From: Prevotella sp.
GTDB lineage: Bacteria; Bacteroidota; Bacteroidia; Bacteroidales; Bacteroidaceae
Assembly: GCA_017470055.1 (NCBI GenBank)
Contig: JAFUFD010000020.1
Location: 1-64,000 of the forward strand
Length of the DNA stretch: 64,000 bases
Direction: 5' to 3'
The notes below the pieces were generated by a model. It saw only the letters and a list, made by a program, of their open reading frames with translations. It did not search any database and was not told the origin of the DNA. Positions within the stretch are counted from its first letter, which is position 1. Each line of letters starts with the position of its first letter. Made by a program: the position numbers and the translations under genes. Positions 34,648 through 42,585 of this stretch are shown piece after piece.

Positions 34648-35313
34648 ATGGCAAAAAAGAATCTATCCAAGCAGAAGAAAATGGATACCCGCGTGAACTT
34701 CACGCCAATGGTAGACATGATGATGCTTCTGATCACGTTCTTCATGCTGTGTACTACATTGGCCAAACCGCAGGCTATGCAGTTGACCATGCCGTCAAAC
34801 GACGACACGAAGAATCTGAATGATGAGCAGAAGCAGGTGACTAAGGCTTCTCACACCATCACCCTTTATCTTGGCTCCAACGACAAGGTATGGTATATTG
34901 CCGGTCTTCCCAACTACGATGACCCCTCATGCGTGAAGGAGACCACTTACGGCAAGGAAGGTATTGAGAAGGTTCTCAATGAGCATACTACCGAGGAAGG
35001 TATCAACCCTATTGCCAAGATCAAGGTAGCAAAGAAGGAACTTGATGCCAAGAAGAATGAGTATAACTCAAAGATGACCGACGAGCAGTATCAAGAGGCA
35101 CTGAAGAAACTGAAGAAGGGTGAACTCCCCAACGGTGAGAAAGTGCCTACGATGACCGTCATCATCCGCCCTCTGAACACTGCAACCTATGAGAACATGG
35201 TGGCAGCCCTCGACGAGATGCTGATTAGCAATGTTGATAAGTACGTCATTGACAATGTCGACAAGATGAGTGACGAGGACAAGGCACTCATCCAGAAGGC
35301 AGGTGTCAAGTGA
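34648..35313 (+). CDS. exbD: ExbD/TolR-family protein, second copy
   Basis: Second ExbD-type subunit, 221 residues: RVNFTPMVDMMMLLITFFML (membrane helix with the proton-carrying Asp), then a longer periplasmic domain rich in lysine and glutamate. It begins 4 nt after the first copy. Two unlike ExbD proteins beside one ExbB is the normal Bacteroidetes arrangement and may form a mixed ExbD dimer (inference). Confidence 0.92.
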   Translation: MAKKNLSKQKKMDTRVNFTPMVDMMMLLITFFMLCTTLAKPQAMQLTMPSNDDTKNLNDEQKQVTKASHTITLYLGSNDKVWYIAGLPNYDDPSCVKETTYGKEGIEKVLNEHTTEEGINPIAKIKVAKKELDAKKNEYNSKMTDEQYQEALKKLKKGELPNGEKVPTMTVIIRPLNTATYENMVAALDEMLISNVDKYVIDNVDKMSDEDKALIQKAGVK

Positions 35314-35339
35314 TTAACCCCTAAAAAGTAGAAAGAACT

Positions 35340-36173
35340 ATGGCAAAAATAGATCTTATAGATAATGGCTGGGTCGACCTCGTATTCGAGGGTAAGAACC
35401 AAGCATACGGTGCTTATCAATTGCGCAAGAACACTGGCATGCGTAACCTCAAGGCGATCATCTCTATGTTCGTTGGTTTCGCTATCATTGCCGCCATCGT
35501 TATCGCCAAGGTTTCTATCGAGAACTACATCGCATCACAGAATGCGGCCATCGAGGCAGATGTAGAACTTCAGAGCCTTGCCGAGAAGAAGGATGCGAAG
35601 GTAGAGAAGAAAGACGAGCCTGAAGTCGAGAAGATTGAGGTGGAGCGCGTCAAGAGTTCTGTAGCCTTTACCGTTCCTGAAATCAAGAAGGATAATGAGG
35701 TGAAGGAAGACCAAGAGATGAAATCTCAGGAAGAACTGCAGGAGACCAACACCGCTATCGGTGCCTTCAACGTTGAGGGTAATGACGAGACCGCCGGTGA
35801 GGTCCTCAAGGCAAAGGAAGTGATTGCAGAGCCAGAGCCACCAAAGGTGGAGGAGACGAAAGTCTTCGACGTGGTAGAGCAGATGCCTTCGTTCCCTGGT
35901 GGACAAGGTGCGCTGATGTCATGGCTGGGCAGCAACATCAAGTATCCTGTTGTGGCTGAGGAGAATGGCGTACAAGGTCGTGTTGTTTGTACCTTCGTGG
36001 TTGAGCGCGATGGTTCTATCACCGACGTGAAAGTCGTTCGTGGCGTTGACCCCTCACTGGACAAGGAGGCTGTACGTGTGCTCAAGGCTATGCCTAAATG
36101 GATTCCTGGTAAGCAGAACGGTTCAGCAGTACGTGTAAAGTACACTGTTCCCGTAACCTTCAAACTGCAGTAA
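35340..36173 (+). CDS. tonB: Energy transducer TonB
   Basis: 277 residues. A cytoplasmic lead (NGWVDLVFEGKNQAYGAYQL), one membrane helix (about 38-58), an acidic/lysine periplasmic spacer rich in E, K and V, and a C-terminal TonB domain (about 185-277: FPGGQGALMSWLGSNIKYP, QGRVVCTFVVERDGSITDVKV, LDKEAVRVLKAMPKW). It links the ExbB-ExbD motor to outer membrane receptors. Follows exbD by 26 nt and precedes the PstS-like gene by 3 nt. Confidence 0.95.
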   Translation: MAKIDLIDNGWVDLVFEGKNQAYGAYQLRKNTGMRNLKAIISMFVGFAIIAAIVIAKVSIENYIASQNAAIEADVELQSLAEKKDAKVEKKDEPEVEKIEVERVKSSVAFTVPEIKKDNEVKEDQEMKSQEELQETNTAIGAFNVEGNDETAGEVLKAKEVIAEPEPPKVEETKVFDVVEQMPSFPGGQGALMSWLGSNIKYPVVAEENGVQGRVVCTFVVERDGSITDVKVVRGVDPSLDKEAVRVLKAMPKWIPGKQNGSAVRVKYTVPVTFKLQ

Positions 36174-36176
36174 TCA

Positions 36177-37133
36177 ATGACGAAGAACGTATTCAACAAG
36201 ATTGTTGGATTAACACTTATCTTAGGCTTGCTCCCTTCATGTGGGAGCAAGCCTAATCCTGAATTGGAGGAAGCCTATCAGAAAGCCGCAGAGACCTTTG
36301 TTTCTGATGAGAGTTTCTATCCCATTCTCGACGAGGAACTGTTCTATTTCAACAGCCAGCGGTTAGACACTATCGGTGTGGAGTATGTGAACGAACAGGA
36401 AGCCGTCGAGAAACTGATGAAGTTGGAGACATGGCTTGCCTTCACCACCCGTGACTTCACGGCAAAGGAGAGAAAGAGCCTGCAAGACCGTAAATACTTG
36501 CCCCGTGCGATTCCCATCGCATACGACGGTCTCTCTATCATCGTCAACAACACCAATCCCGACAGTTGCATCACCATTAAGGATTTTGCACGCATACTGC
36601 GTGGAGAGGTCACCCAATGGGGCGAGATTTATCCCAATTCCAAATTGGGCAATATCGATGTCGTCTTCGACAATCCCTTATCCAGCACCGTCCGTTGGTG
36701 TGTGGACTCTATCCTTGGCGGGAAGGAGTTTACCAATCCTAACATCGGAGCGGTGAAGACCAGTGCCGCCGTGATTGACTATGTGGAGAACCATCAGAAC
36801 TCCTTGGGCATTATCGGTTCGAACTGGTTGAACGACAAGCGTGATACCACGAATGTCACCTTTAAGAAGAATATAACGGTGATGGGGGTCTCAAAACTGG
36901 ACTCTGCCACCAAGGCAAACAGTTGGAAACCCTATCAATACTATTTATATAATGGCAATTATCCGCTACGCCGTACCATCTATGCGCTGCTTAACGACAC
37001 CCGCAATGGCACTCCGACGGCATTTGCCCATTACATCCAATTGCCGAAAGGACAACTTGTCATCCTCCGTTCGGGTTTGCTGCCACGCTCTGCGAACATG
37101 AATGTGAGGCAAGTGATTGTCAACAAGGAATAA
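36177..37133 (+). CDS. PstS-like periplasmic substrate-binding lipoprotein
   Basis: 318-residue lipoprotein (signal ending LGLLPSC) with the type 2 periplasmic-binding fold of the phosphate-binding PstS family: AIPIAYDGLSIIVNNTNPDSCITIKDFARILRGEVTQW lies in the middle, followed by NPLSSTVRWCVDSIL and NSLGIIGSNWL. No pst permease genes are near; it is placed inside the tonB operon. This placement recurs in Bacteroidales, so its role may be linked to TonB function or envelope sensing rather than phosphate uptake (inference). Confidence 0.82.
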   Translation: MTKNVFNKIVGLTLILGLLPSCGSKPNPELEEAYQKAAETFVSDESFYPILDEELFYFNSQRLDTIGVEYVNEQEAVEKLMKLETWLAFTTRDFTAKERKSLQDRKYLPRAIPIAYDGLSIIVNNTNPDSCITIKDFARILRGEVTQWGEIYPNSKLGNIDVVFDNPLSSTVRWCVDSILGGKEFTNPNIGAVKTSAAVIDYVENHQNSLGIIGSNWLNDKRDTTNVTFKKNITVMGVSKLDSATKANSWKPYQYYLYNGNYPLRRTIYALLNDTRNGTPTAFAHYIQLPKGQLVILRSGLLPRSANMNVRQVIVNKE

Positions 37134-37205
37134 ACCATCATGACGATTTCACGTCATAAAGATAACGAGACTAAGAACACGAAGTATAACTTTAATAAAA
37201 AGATT

Positions 37206-38627
37206 ATGAAAGCAATGAAATATCTATTGATGGGAGCGCTGATGTTAGGATTCGGCACTCAGGTAAAGGCACAGGACGGCTCTAAAGCCGATGTTGATGC
37301 CGTAAAGAGTATTATTAGTAGCAAACCCGCAGATCTGGACAAGCAGATGAAGCCTTTCTATAAGGCTAACAAGAAGAATGCAGAGAACCTGCTCGCATTC
37401 GGTCGCGCGTTCTATGAGGCAAAGGACACTGCCCATGCTCGTGAGTATGCGCAGCATGCCTTAGTTGCCTCAAAGAACAAATATGCACCTGCTTATGTTC
37501 TGTTAGGCGATATCGCGGCACTTGCCGATGACGGTGGTGCGGCAGCAGCCCAGTACGACCAGGCCATCTATTACGACAAAAAGTTGGTCGAGGCATACCG
37601 CAAGTATGCGATGGTCTATCGAAAGATTGACCCAAGAGGTGCTGCCCAGAAACTCGATGAGTTGAAGGCTAACTGCCCAGAAGTCAGTGTTGATGCTATC
37701 AAAGGACATATCTTCATGGTGGGTGGTGATGAGAAAGCCGCTTATAACGAGTTCAAGAAGGTGCCCATTGCACAACTCGACAAGGACTACCTGAATGAGT
37801 TTGCTCGTGTCAGTTACTTCCAGGGTCACTATGAGGATGCCCTTGCCGCCTGTGAGCAAGGTCTGAGGGACAAGCCCCGCAACGCCACATTCACCCGTCT
37901 CGCCATGTTCAGCAACTATGAGTTAAAGAACTACGAGGCTGCCAAAGGCTATATCTATAAGTATTTCAACGAGACCGATAGTGCCAAGTACTCTGAGTAC
38001 GACCACTACTATTCCGCATTGATCTACGACGCACTGGGTGAGAAGGAGAATGCCTATGCTCAGTATGACATGGCTCTGAAACTCGTGCAAGACGACTCTA
38101 TGATTAAGCGTTGGCAGATCCTGAAGACGCTCTCTGACGCTTACCTGAAAGACAAGGAGTTCGAGAAGGCAATCAGTTACTATCAGGATTTCACCGCCAG
38201 CAAGCCTGGTCTGACTTTCGACGATGAGGAGGCACTTGCGAACATCTACAGCAAGTATGCTGACGCTGATGCAGCAAAGAAGGTGGACCTCACCAACAAG
38301 GCTGCTGATGTCTATGGCACCCTGGCAGAGAAATATCCTAACCAGAAGGCTTATGCGATGTATATGCGCGCTAGTTTGAGAAACAAGTTGGACAACAACA
38401 TGGAGAAGAGTCTCGCCAAGCCTGACTATCAGAAAGTGATTGAGGTGCTTGCCGCAAAGGCTGACCGCACCAAGGGCGAGAACACCATGCTGAAGACCGC
38501 ATACCACTATATGATGTTCAATTCATATATCAACAAGGATGTTACCGGTGCCAAGAGTTATGCTGAGAAGATTCTCGCTATCGACCCAGCCTATCAGCCC
38601 GCTATTGAGATTCAGAATCTGAAGTAA
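37206..38627 (+). CDS. Exported tetratricopeptide-repeat protein
   Basis: 473 residues from ATG 37206 (a longer frame from 37140 has a hydrophilic lead before the signal peptide and is less likely). Signal peptide MKAMKYLLMGALMLGFGTQVKAQ in two parts, then many TPR-like helical pairs (LLAFGRAFYEAKDTAHAREYAQHAL; ALAACEQGLRDKPRNATFTRLAMF; QKAYAMYMRASLRNKLDN). TPRs build scaffolds for protein contacts in the periplasm. It is last in the exbB-tonB-PstS-like operon and is followed by a terminator; it may assemble with TonB or the PstS-like protein. Confidence 0.85.
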   Translation: MKAMKYLLMGALMLGFGTQVKAQDGSKADVDAVKSIISSKPADLDKQMKPFYKANKKNAENLLAFGRAFYEAKDTAHAREYAQHALVASKNKYAPAYVLLGDIAALADDGGAAAAQYDQAIYYDKKLVEAYRKYAMVYRKIDPRGAAQKLDELKANCPEVSVDAIKGHIFMVGGDEKAAYNEFKKVPIAQLDKDYLNEFARVSYFQGHYEDALAACEQGLRDKPRNATFTRLAMFSNYELKNYEAAKGYIYKYFNETDSAKYSEYDHYYSALIYDALGEKENAYAQYDMALKLVQDDSMIKRWQILKTLSDAYLKDKEFEKAISYYQDFTASKPGLTFDDEEALANIYSKYADADAAKKVDLTNKAADVYGTLAEKYPNQKAYAMYMRASLRNKLDNNMEKSLAKPDYQKVIEVLAAKADRTKGENTMLKTAYHYMMFNSYINKDVTGAKSYAEKILAIDPAYQPAIEIQNLK

Positions 38628-38652
38628 TCAGATACACATTATTAATAATAAA

Positions 38653-38679
38653 GGGACGTAAGCATTTACGTCCCTTTTT
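38653..38679 (+). terminator. Terminator of the tonB operon
   Basis: GGGACGTAA (38653-38661), loop GCAT, TTACGTCCC (38666-38674), then five T residues. Confidence 0.9.
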
Positions 38680-38703
38680 CATGTTCCTTGCCTCATGACA
38701 AAC

Positions 38704-38728
38704 AAAAAGGCTTCCCTGATGGGAAGCC
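38704..38728 (-). terminator. Terminator of the ferredoxin gene
   Basis: Read on the minus strand: GGCTTCCC, loop ATCA, GGGAAGCC, then TTTTT. It lies 25 nt after the ferredoxin stop codon. Confidence 0.88.
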
Positions 38729-38752
38729 CTCATTCACTATTTGTGATTAGCG

Positions 38753-38923
38753 TTATGCCGGAAGGCTGATAGCCTCAGACGGACAAACATCAGCACATGT
38801 GCCGCACTCTGTGCAAACATCGGGGTTGATAGAATACTTATCGCCCTCAGAGATTGCTCCTGCTGGGCACTCATCGATACATGTTCCACATGCGATGCAG
38901 TCGTCACCAATTACGTATGCCAT
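38753..38923 (-). CDS. 2[4Fe-4S] ferredoxin
   Basis: Small electron carrier of 56 residues. Two complete cluster motifs are visible: CIACGTCIDECP in the first half and CTECGTCADVCP in the second, each CxxCxxCxxxCP, with the usual pseudo-symmetry (PAGAIS and PSEAIS after the clusters). It is the clostridial type, which serves pyruvate:ferredoxin oxidoreductase, hydrogenase or Rnf in anaerobes. It has its own promoter (38974-38981) and terminator, so it is monocistronic. Confidence 0.96.
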   Translation of the reverse strand: MAYVIGDDCIACGTCIDECPAGAISEGDKYSINPDVCTECGTCADVCPSEAISLPA

Positions 38924-38973
38924 AATCTTTGTTTATTTAAAATGTTAATACTAAATACTCACTTTTGATGATG

Positions 38974-38981
38974 CAAAGATA
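38974..38981 (-). promoter_or_regulatory. -7 box of the ferredoxin gene
   Basis: On the minus strand TATCTTTG, 51 nt before the ferredoxin start. No clear -33 TTTG. Confidence 0.5.
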
Positions 38982-39079
38982 GTGATTATTTTCGATAAAT
39001 ACCTAATATTAGTTAGACATTTTTTATAATTTATACGATGTCGAAATAATAAAAGTGAACAATCCTGCGTTATTTTTAT

Positions 39080-39829
39080 GTGAACAGACGAAGTATTCTC
39101 CTTCTTGCCGTCATACTCGTCGGCAGTCTTTCTGGGTTTGCGCAGCAACGTAAGGTGCAGCACAAGCCCTATATCGATTTGCGCCCGCTCCACTTCGGTA
39201 TCGTGGTGGGCACCCACTTGCAGGATATTGAGTTTGAGAACGTGGGACCGCAAACGATTGTCGACGAGGAAGGCAATGTCAGCGAGCATCTTATCGTAGC
39301 GGACGCCGACAAGTGGAATCCCGGTTTCTCGGTGGGGGTTCTTGCCGAACTACGTCTCCATGAGAACTTCGCCTTGCGTTTCTCTCCCTCCATGTACTTT
39401 GGAGCCAAGCATCTCACTTTCCTCAACTTGAAGGACATGGATGAGAACGGTCGCCCGCATAAAGTAACGCAAGACCTTAAGAACACCTATGTCGGACTGC
39501 CTGTTGACATTAAGTTCAGTGCCCCTCGTTTCAACAACTACCGTCCCTTCATCTCTGCGGGTGTCAGTGGGATGATCAATCTGACGGGGGGCGGTGAGGA
39601 CTATGTTAGTCTGAAGCGTTTCACGACCATGGTACAGGTGGGTTTAGGGTGTGACTTCTACCTGCCTTTCTTCAAACTCATCCCCGAGTTGAAGTTCTGC
39701 TATGGACTGGGCAACTCACTTGACACGAACCATATCAACGAACTGCGCGATGCCAACCGCAGAGCCTATGCAGGCAGTGTCAGCAACGCGCAGTCGAAGA
39801 TGATCATGCTCTCGTTCTATTTCGAGTGA
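39080..39829 (+). CDS. porT: PorT-family outer membrane beta-barrel protein
   Basis: 249 residues: signal peptide (about 1-21, ending SGFAQ), then a small outer membrane barrel with alternating strands (YIDLRPLHFGIVVGTHLQDIEF, ALRFSPSMYFGAKHLTFLNL, YVGLPVDIKFSAPRFNNYRPFISAG in pieces) ending in SFYFE with a terminal aromatic. The opening matches PorT of the type IX secretion system. The start codon is GTG at 39080; the ATG two bases before it is out of frame and hits a stop at once. No other Por genes are adjacent, which is usual because they are scattered. Confidence 0.8.
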   Translation: MNRRSILLLAVILVGSLSGFAQQRKVQHKPYIDLRPLHFGIVVGTHLQDIEFENVGPQTIVDEEGNVSEHLIVADADKWNPGFSVGVLAELRLHENFALRFSPSMYFGAKHLTFLNLKDMDENGRPHKVTQDLKNTYVGLPVDIKFSAPRFNNYRPFISAGVSGMINLTGGGEDYVSLKRFTTMVQVGLGCDFYLPFFKLIPELKFCYGLGNSLDTNHINELRDANRRAYAGSVSNAQSKMIMLSFYFE

Positions 39830-39846
39830 GGCACGACAAGTATCGC

Positions 39847-40689
39847 TTACCTTTTAGTCAGATTCATCACCATCTTCCCCACGAAGATAGCATGCTTCCC
39901 GTTCTGGTCGACAGGCACCTGCTTGCCGTCCATATTGGGCAAATACTCCAATTGCTGGAAATAGGTATGGGTATGTCCACCCAACACCAAGTCGATATAT
40001 CGTGATTGGGGAATCACATATTGGTCATCCTCCCCACGGTTACTTTGCCAGCCGAGGTGCGAGAGACAGATCACCACGTCGCATTTCTTCTCTTTCTTGA
40101 GCATCGTCGCCGTCTCCAAAGCCACCTTGGCAGGGTCAAGATACTTCACTCCCTCACAGTTCTTCGCCGACACCAATCCCTCCATCTTTGGCGACAAGCC
40201 GAAGACACCTATGCGCAGCCCTTTGCGCTTGAGGATGACATACGGCTTCACCAGTCCCTCCACAGGAGTCCCCGTGAAGTCGTAGTTGGCACAGACGATG
40301 GGGAATGTGGCAAGCCTGAACACACGAGCCATCTCCTCCAGTCCGAAGTCGAACTCATGATTGCCGATGGTCACGGCATCATATCCCATCCGATTCATCA
40401 GTCCTATCTCCACCTCCCCTTTGAAGATCGTATAATAGGCTGACCCCTGAAAAAAGTCGCCACTGTCGAACAGCAGCAGGTCTGGCTCTTTCCGGCGTTC
40501 CTCTCTCAACATAGCGATACGTCGCAAAGCCCCTGCCCTATCCGCTTTCATCGTATCGGGCAGATTCTTCTTGATGGGAAGTATCGTGCTATGTGTATCG
40601 TTCGTGTGCAGCACCACCAACTGCTTCGCTTTCTGGGCATGTCCTGCCAGGGACAATGCCATCATGATGGTGATCAGGGTATATCTCAT
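39847..40689 (-). CDS. 5'-nucleotidase, metallophosphoesterase half
   Basis: About 280 residues; signal peptide, then the calcineurin-like metal-binding domain of UshA-type 5'-nucleotidases: VVLHTNDTHSTILP (Asp and His ligands), LLFDSGDFFQGS, AVTIGNHEFDFG, CLSHLGW, VLGGHTHTYF. It removes phosphate from nucleotides in the periplasm. The C-terminal substrate domain is missing and is encoded by the gene just upstream, so the pair likely works as a complex. An ATG at 40695 gives an ATGA overlap with the upstream stop; I chose 40689, but either can serve. Confidence 0.88.
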   Translation of the reverse strand: MRYTLITIMMALSLAGHAQKAKQLVVLHTNDTHSTILPIKKNLPDTMKADRAGALRRIAMLREERRKEPDLLLFDSGDFFQGSAYYTIFKGEVEIGLMNRMGYDAVTIGNHEFDFGLEEMARVFRLATFPIVCANYDFTGTPVEGLVKPYVILKRKGLRIGVFGLSPKMEGLVSAKNCEGVKYLDPAKVALETATMLKKEKKCDVVICLSHLGWQSNRGEDDQYVIPQSRYIDLVLGGHTHTYFQQLEYLPNMDGKQVPVDQNGKHAIFVGKMVMNLTKR

Positions 40690-40691
40690 AG

Positions 40692-41453
40692 TCATTGCTT
40701 TATTACAATTCGTCCTTCCATTTCAGCGTCCACCATCTTCCCCTGCCTCGTCTGCTCACGAAAGTAGTCCATGATAATGAACCGTGTGTTATTCTCAAAC
40801 TCCTGCGGCGAGTTCACTTGCTTGCCTTTCTGGAAAGCAAGCATCTTGTCATTACCGCCCAACAGATAGTCGATAGTCGCAATGCGATAGTTACGCTTCG
40901 GGTCGATAGGCTCTCCCTTCAATGACGCACTCACCAACTTACCATCTTGGGTGATGACCAACTTCACGCCATGGCTCACGCCCTCACCACCCGTCGAGGC
41001 AAACTGGCTGAAGAGTTCCAGCACCTCCTCACCTGTCAAGGTCACAAAGGCTATCTTGTTCTCAAAGGGGGCGATATCAAGAACATCGCCATAAGTCACA
41101 TCACCTTCTGGCAGGTCAGCACGTACACCTCCCATATTATACACCCCGAAATCGGGATGCTCATGATAGATGCCCGCTCCCCACACCATGATATCAGCAA
41201 GCAGGTTCGACAACTCGCTTTCCGGACGGTGGGGAGACATATACTTTGCGGAGCGCCCCACCACAGGTCCCATCACACTGTCTACCACATGCTGATAAGG
41301 TGATATGAAATCTACAGCATCCGCATTCTGAAAATGGTCATAACGGGCATCTACCAGAATGCGACTGCGCTCCACGGATGCCACCTCATAATGTGAGCGG
41401 CATGCCGTCAGCACTACAGCCATCACTACCACCAGAACATAATTTCTATTCAT
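40692..41453 (-). CDS. 5'-nucleotidase, C-terminal substrate-binding half (lipoprotein)
   Basis: 253 residues with a lipoprotein signal (VVMAVVLTAC). The mature part is the 5'-nucleotidase C-terminal domain: SELSNLLADIMVW, FGVYNMGGVRADLPEGDVTYGDVLDIAPFENKI spread over the centre, and YRIATIDYLLGGNDKMLAF. In UshA this domain follows the metallophosphoesterase domain in one chain; here it is a separate protein encoded first. It has its own promoter (41476-41506). The two stop/start codons overlap or nearly so, which favours coupled translation. Confidence 0.88.
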   Translation of the reverse strand: MNRNYVLVVVMAVVLTACRSHYEVASVERSRILVDARYDHFQNADAVDFISPYQHVVDSVMGPVVGRSAKYMSPHRPESELSNLLADIMVWGAGIYHEHPDFGVYNMGGVRADLPEGDVTYGDVLDIAPFENKIAFVTLTGEEVLELFSQFASTGGEGVSHGVKLVITQDGKLVSASLKGEPIDPKRNYRIATIDYLLGGNDKMLAFQKGKQVNSPQEFENNTRFIIMDYFREQTRQGKMVDAEMEGRIVIKQ

Positions 41454-41475
41454 TGCTTTACAGTTTTAGAGATGG

Positions 41476-41506
41476 CAAATATACGAAAAAAGAGGCGAAA
41501 ATCAAA
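41476..41506 (-). promoter_or_regulatory. Promoter of the split 5'-nucleotidase operon
   Basis: On the minus strand: TTTG (41506-41503), 19-nt spacer, TATATTTG (41483-41476). Confidence 0.65.
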
Positions 41507-41522
41507 AAACATCAGAAAAAAA

Positions 41523-41553
41523 TTGTTGGATTCAAGAAAAAGCAGTACCTTTG
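41523..41553 (+). promoter_or_regulatory. rplS promoter
   Basis: TTG (41523-41525), 20-nt spacer, TACCTTTG (41546-41553). Expected transcript start about 41560 gives a leader of about 85 nt, long enough for an autoregulatory RNA structure, although I see no obvious strong hairpin. Confidence 0.6.
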
Positions 41554-41644
41554 CACCCGCTTTTCGGCGTAACCGATGGAGGGAAGTCACGAGTTGCCCG
41601 TCTATGTTGCGTTGGAACGATACAACAATTTAATAAGAAAAGAA

Positions 41645-42004
41645 ATGGATCTAATTAAAGTTGCTGAAGAAGCATTTGCAACCGGCAAGAAGTTCCCAGA
41701 GTTCAAGGCTGGTGACACTGTAACTGTCGCTTACAAAATTATCGAGGGTTCTAAGGAGCGTATCCAACTCTATCGTGGCGTTGTCATCAAGATCAGCGGC
41801 CACCAGGAGAAAAAGCGCTTCACTGTTCGTAAGATGTCTGGTACCGTAGGTGTAGAGCGTATCTTCCCCATCGAGTCACCTAACATCGAGAGCATCGAGG
41901 TCAACAAGGTTGGTAAGGTACGTCGCGCTAAACTTTACTATCTGCGCAAACTTACAGGTAAGGCTGCCCGTATTAAGGAGAAGCGTCGTAACATCGGTGA
42001 GTAA
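41645..42004 (+). CDS. rplS: 50S ribosomal protein L19
   Basis: Ribosomal protein at the 30S-50S interface, 119 residues from ATG 41645: [75 protein letters not shown] in the last third. A longer frame from 41576 adds 23 residues that do not resemble L19 and is rejected. A bidirectional terminator follows. Confidence 0.97.
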   Translation: MDLIKVAEEAFATGKKFPEFKAGDTVTVAYKIIEGSKERIQLYRGVVIKISGHQEKKRFTVRKMSGTVGVERIFPIESPNIESIEVNKVGKVRRAKLYYLRKLTGKAARIKEKRRNIGE

Positions 42005-42027
42005 GGCTCATCGACCTGCAACAACAT

Positions 42028-42063
42028 AAAAAAGAGATATCCACAAAATGGTATCTCTTTTTT
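42028..42063. terminator. Bidirectional terminator between rplS and the 66-residue gene
   Basis: AAAAAAGAGATA (42028-42039) pairs with TATCTCTTTTTT (42052-42063), extended by CC/GG, so both strands read a stem followed by T residues. Confidence 0.88.
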
Positions 42064-42262
42064 ATTTTCCCTTTTTCTCGCCTACATCGTAGTTCTCCTC
42101 TCCGTCGCCCTCTCCATGCAGTGCCTCCTGAAACGACTCCCAGTCCTGAAAGCCCGCCAACAGCGATAGCCTGTCGAGCGTTTTCTTATTGGGTTTCCTC
42201 AATAGTTCATGCTCTACTGCCTCTAACAACTTGCGTAATGCGTGTCTCTTTTTCTCCATCAT
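42062..42262 (-). CDS. Small hypothetical protein
   Basis: 66 residues (or 65 from the second Met), mainly helical: EKKRHALRKLLEAVEHELL then KTLDRLSLLAGFQDWESFQEAL, with a charged acidic/lysine tail. The -7 box at 42280-42287 and a dedicated terminator support a real gene. The DWESFQEALHG stretch is the part most likely to be conserved. No known family recognised; no membrane segment. Confidence 0.65.
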   Translation of the reverse strand: MMEKKRHALRKLLEAVEHELLRKPNKKTLDRLSLLAGFQDWESFQEALHGEGDGEENYDVGEKKGK

Positions 42263-42279
42263 CTTTCACTTTGATGCTG

Positions 42280-42287
42280 CAAAAGTA
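42280..42287 (-). promoter_or_regulatory. -7 box of the 66-residue gene
   Basis: On the minus strand TACTTTTG, 18 nt before the start codon. Confidence 0.5.
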
Positions 42288-42331
42288 AGAAAAAAGTTTC
42301 AATGTTGTACTTCTTTCATTCAAAATTATAT

Positions 42332-42437
42332 TCAAACAACCGGTTGACTTAGAGTCAAACAACCGGTTGACTTAGAGTCAAACGATCGGTTGACTGGAGT
42401 CGAACGATTGTTTGACTGGAGTCGGCAACCGAATCGG
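42332..42437 (+). repeat. Tandem array of 22-23 bp palindromic repeats
   Basis: Four full units and a diverged fifth: units 1 and 2 (42332-42354 and 42355-42377) are identical 23-mers, TCAAACAACCGGTTGAC plus TTAGAG; unit 3 (42378-42399) and unit 4 (42400-42421) are 22-mers with ACGATCGGT and ACGATTGTT cores and TGGAG tails. Each core is an imperfect palindrome (CAACCGGTTG in units 1-2). No spacer separates the units. The array lies between the 66-residue gene and the purH2 promoter, about 90-190 nt upstream of that promoter. Confidence 0.85.
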
Positions 42438-42525
42438 ATGCTTCTAAAGGTCGATTACAATGGCACTTCACATCGAGAACAATGTCACTAACAATTGCAA
42501 AGGATGGCATTTTTCCATGATGACA

Positions 42526-42557
42526 TTTGGTATTTCGTCTGGAAAGTATTAATTTTG
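42526..42557 (+). promoter_or_regulatory. Promoter of the AICAR transformylase gene
   Basis: TTTG (42526-42529), 20-nt spacer, TAATTTTG (42550-42557), full consensus. Transcript start expected near 42564, 22 nt before the ATG. Confidence 0.75.
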
Positions 42558-42585
42558 TACCCAGAAACTATATACATTATATATA

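Noticed and set aside
41576..41644. 23-residue N-terminal extension of L19
   Set aside because: It does not resemble L19, while the ATG at 41645 gives the normal protein with a plausible leader.
42332..42437. CRISPR array
   Set aside because: Units are directly contiguous with no spacers, only 22-23 bp long, and there are no cas genes.
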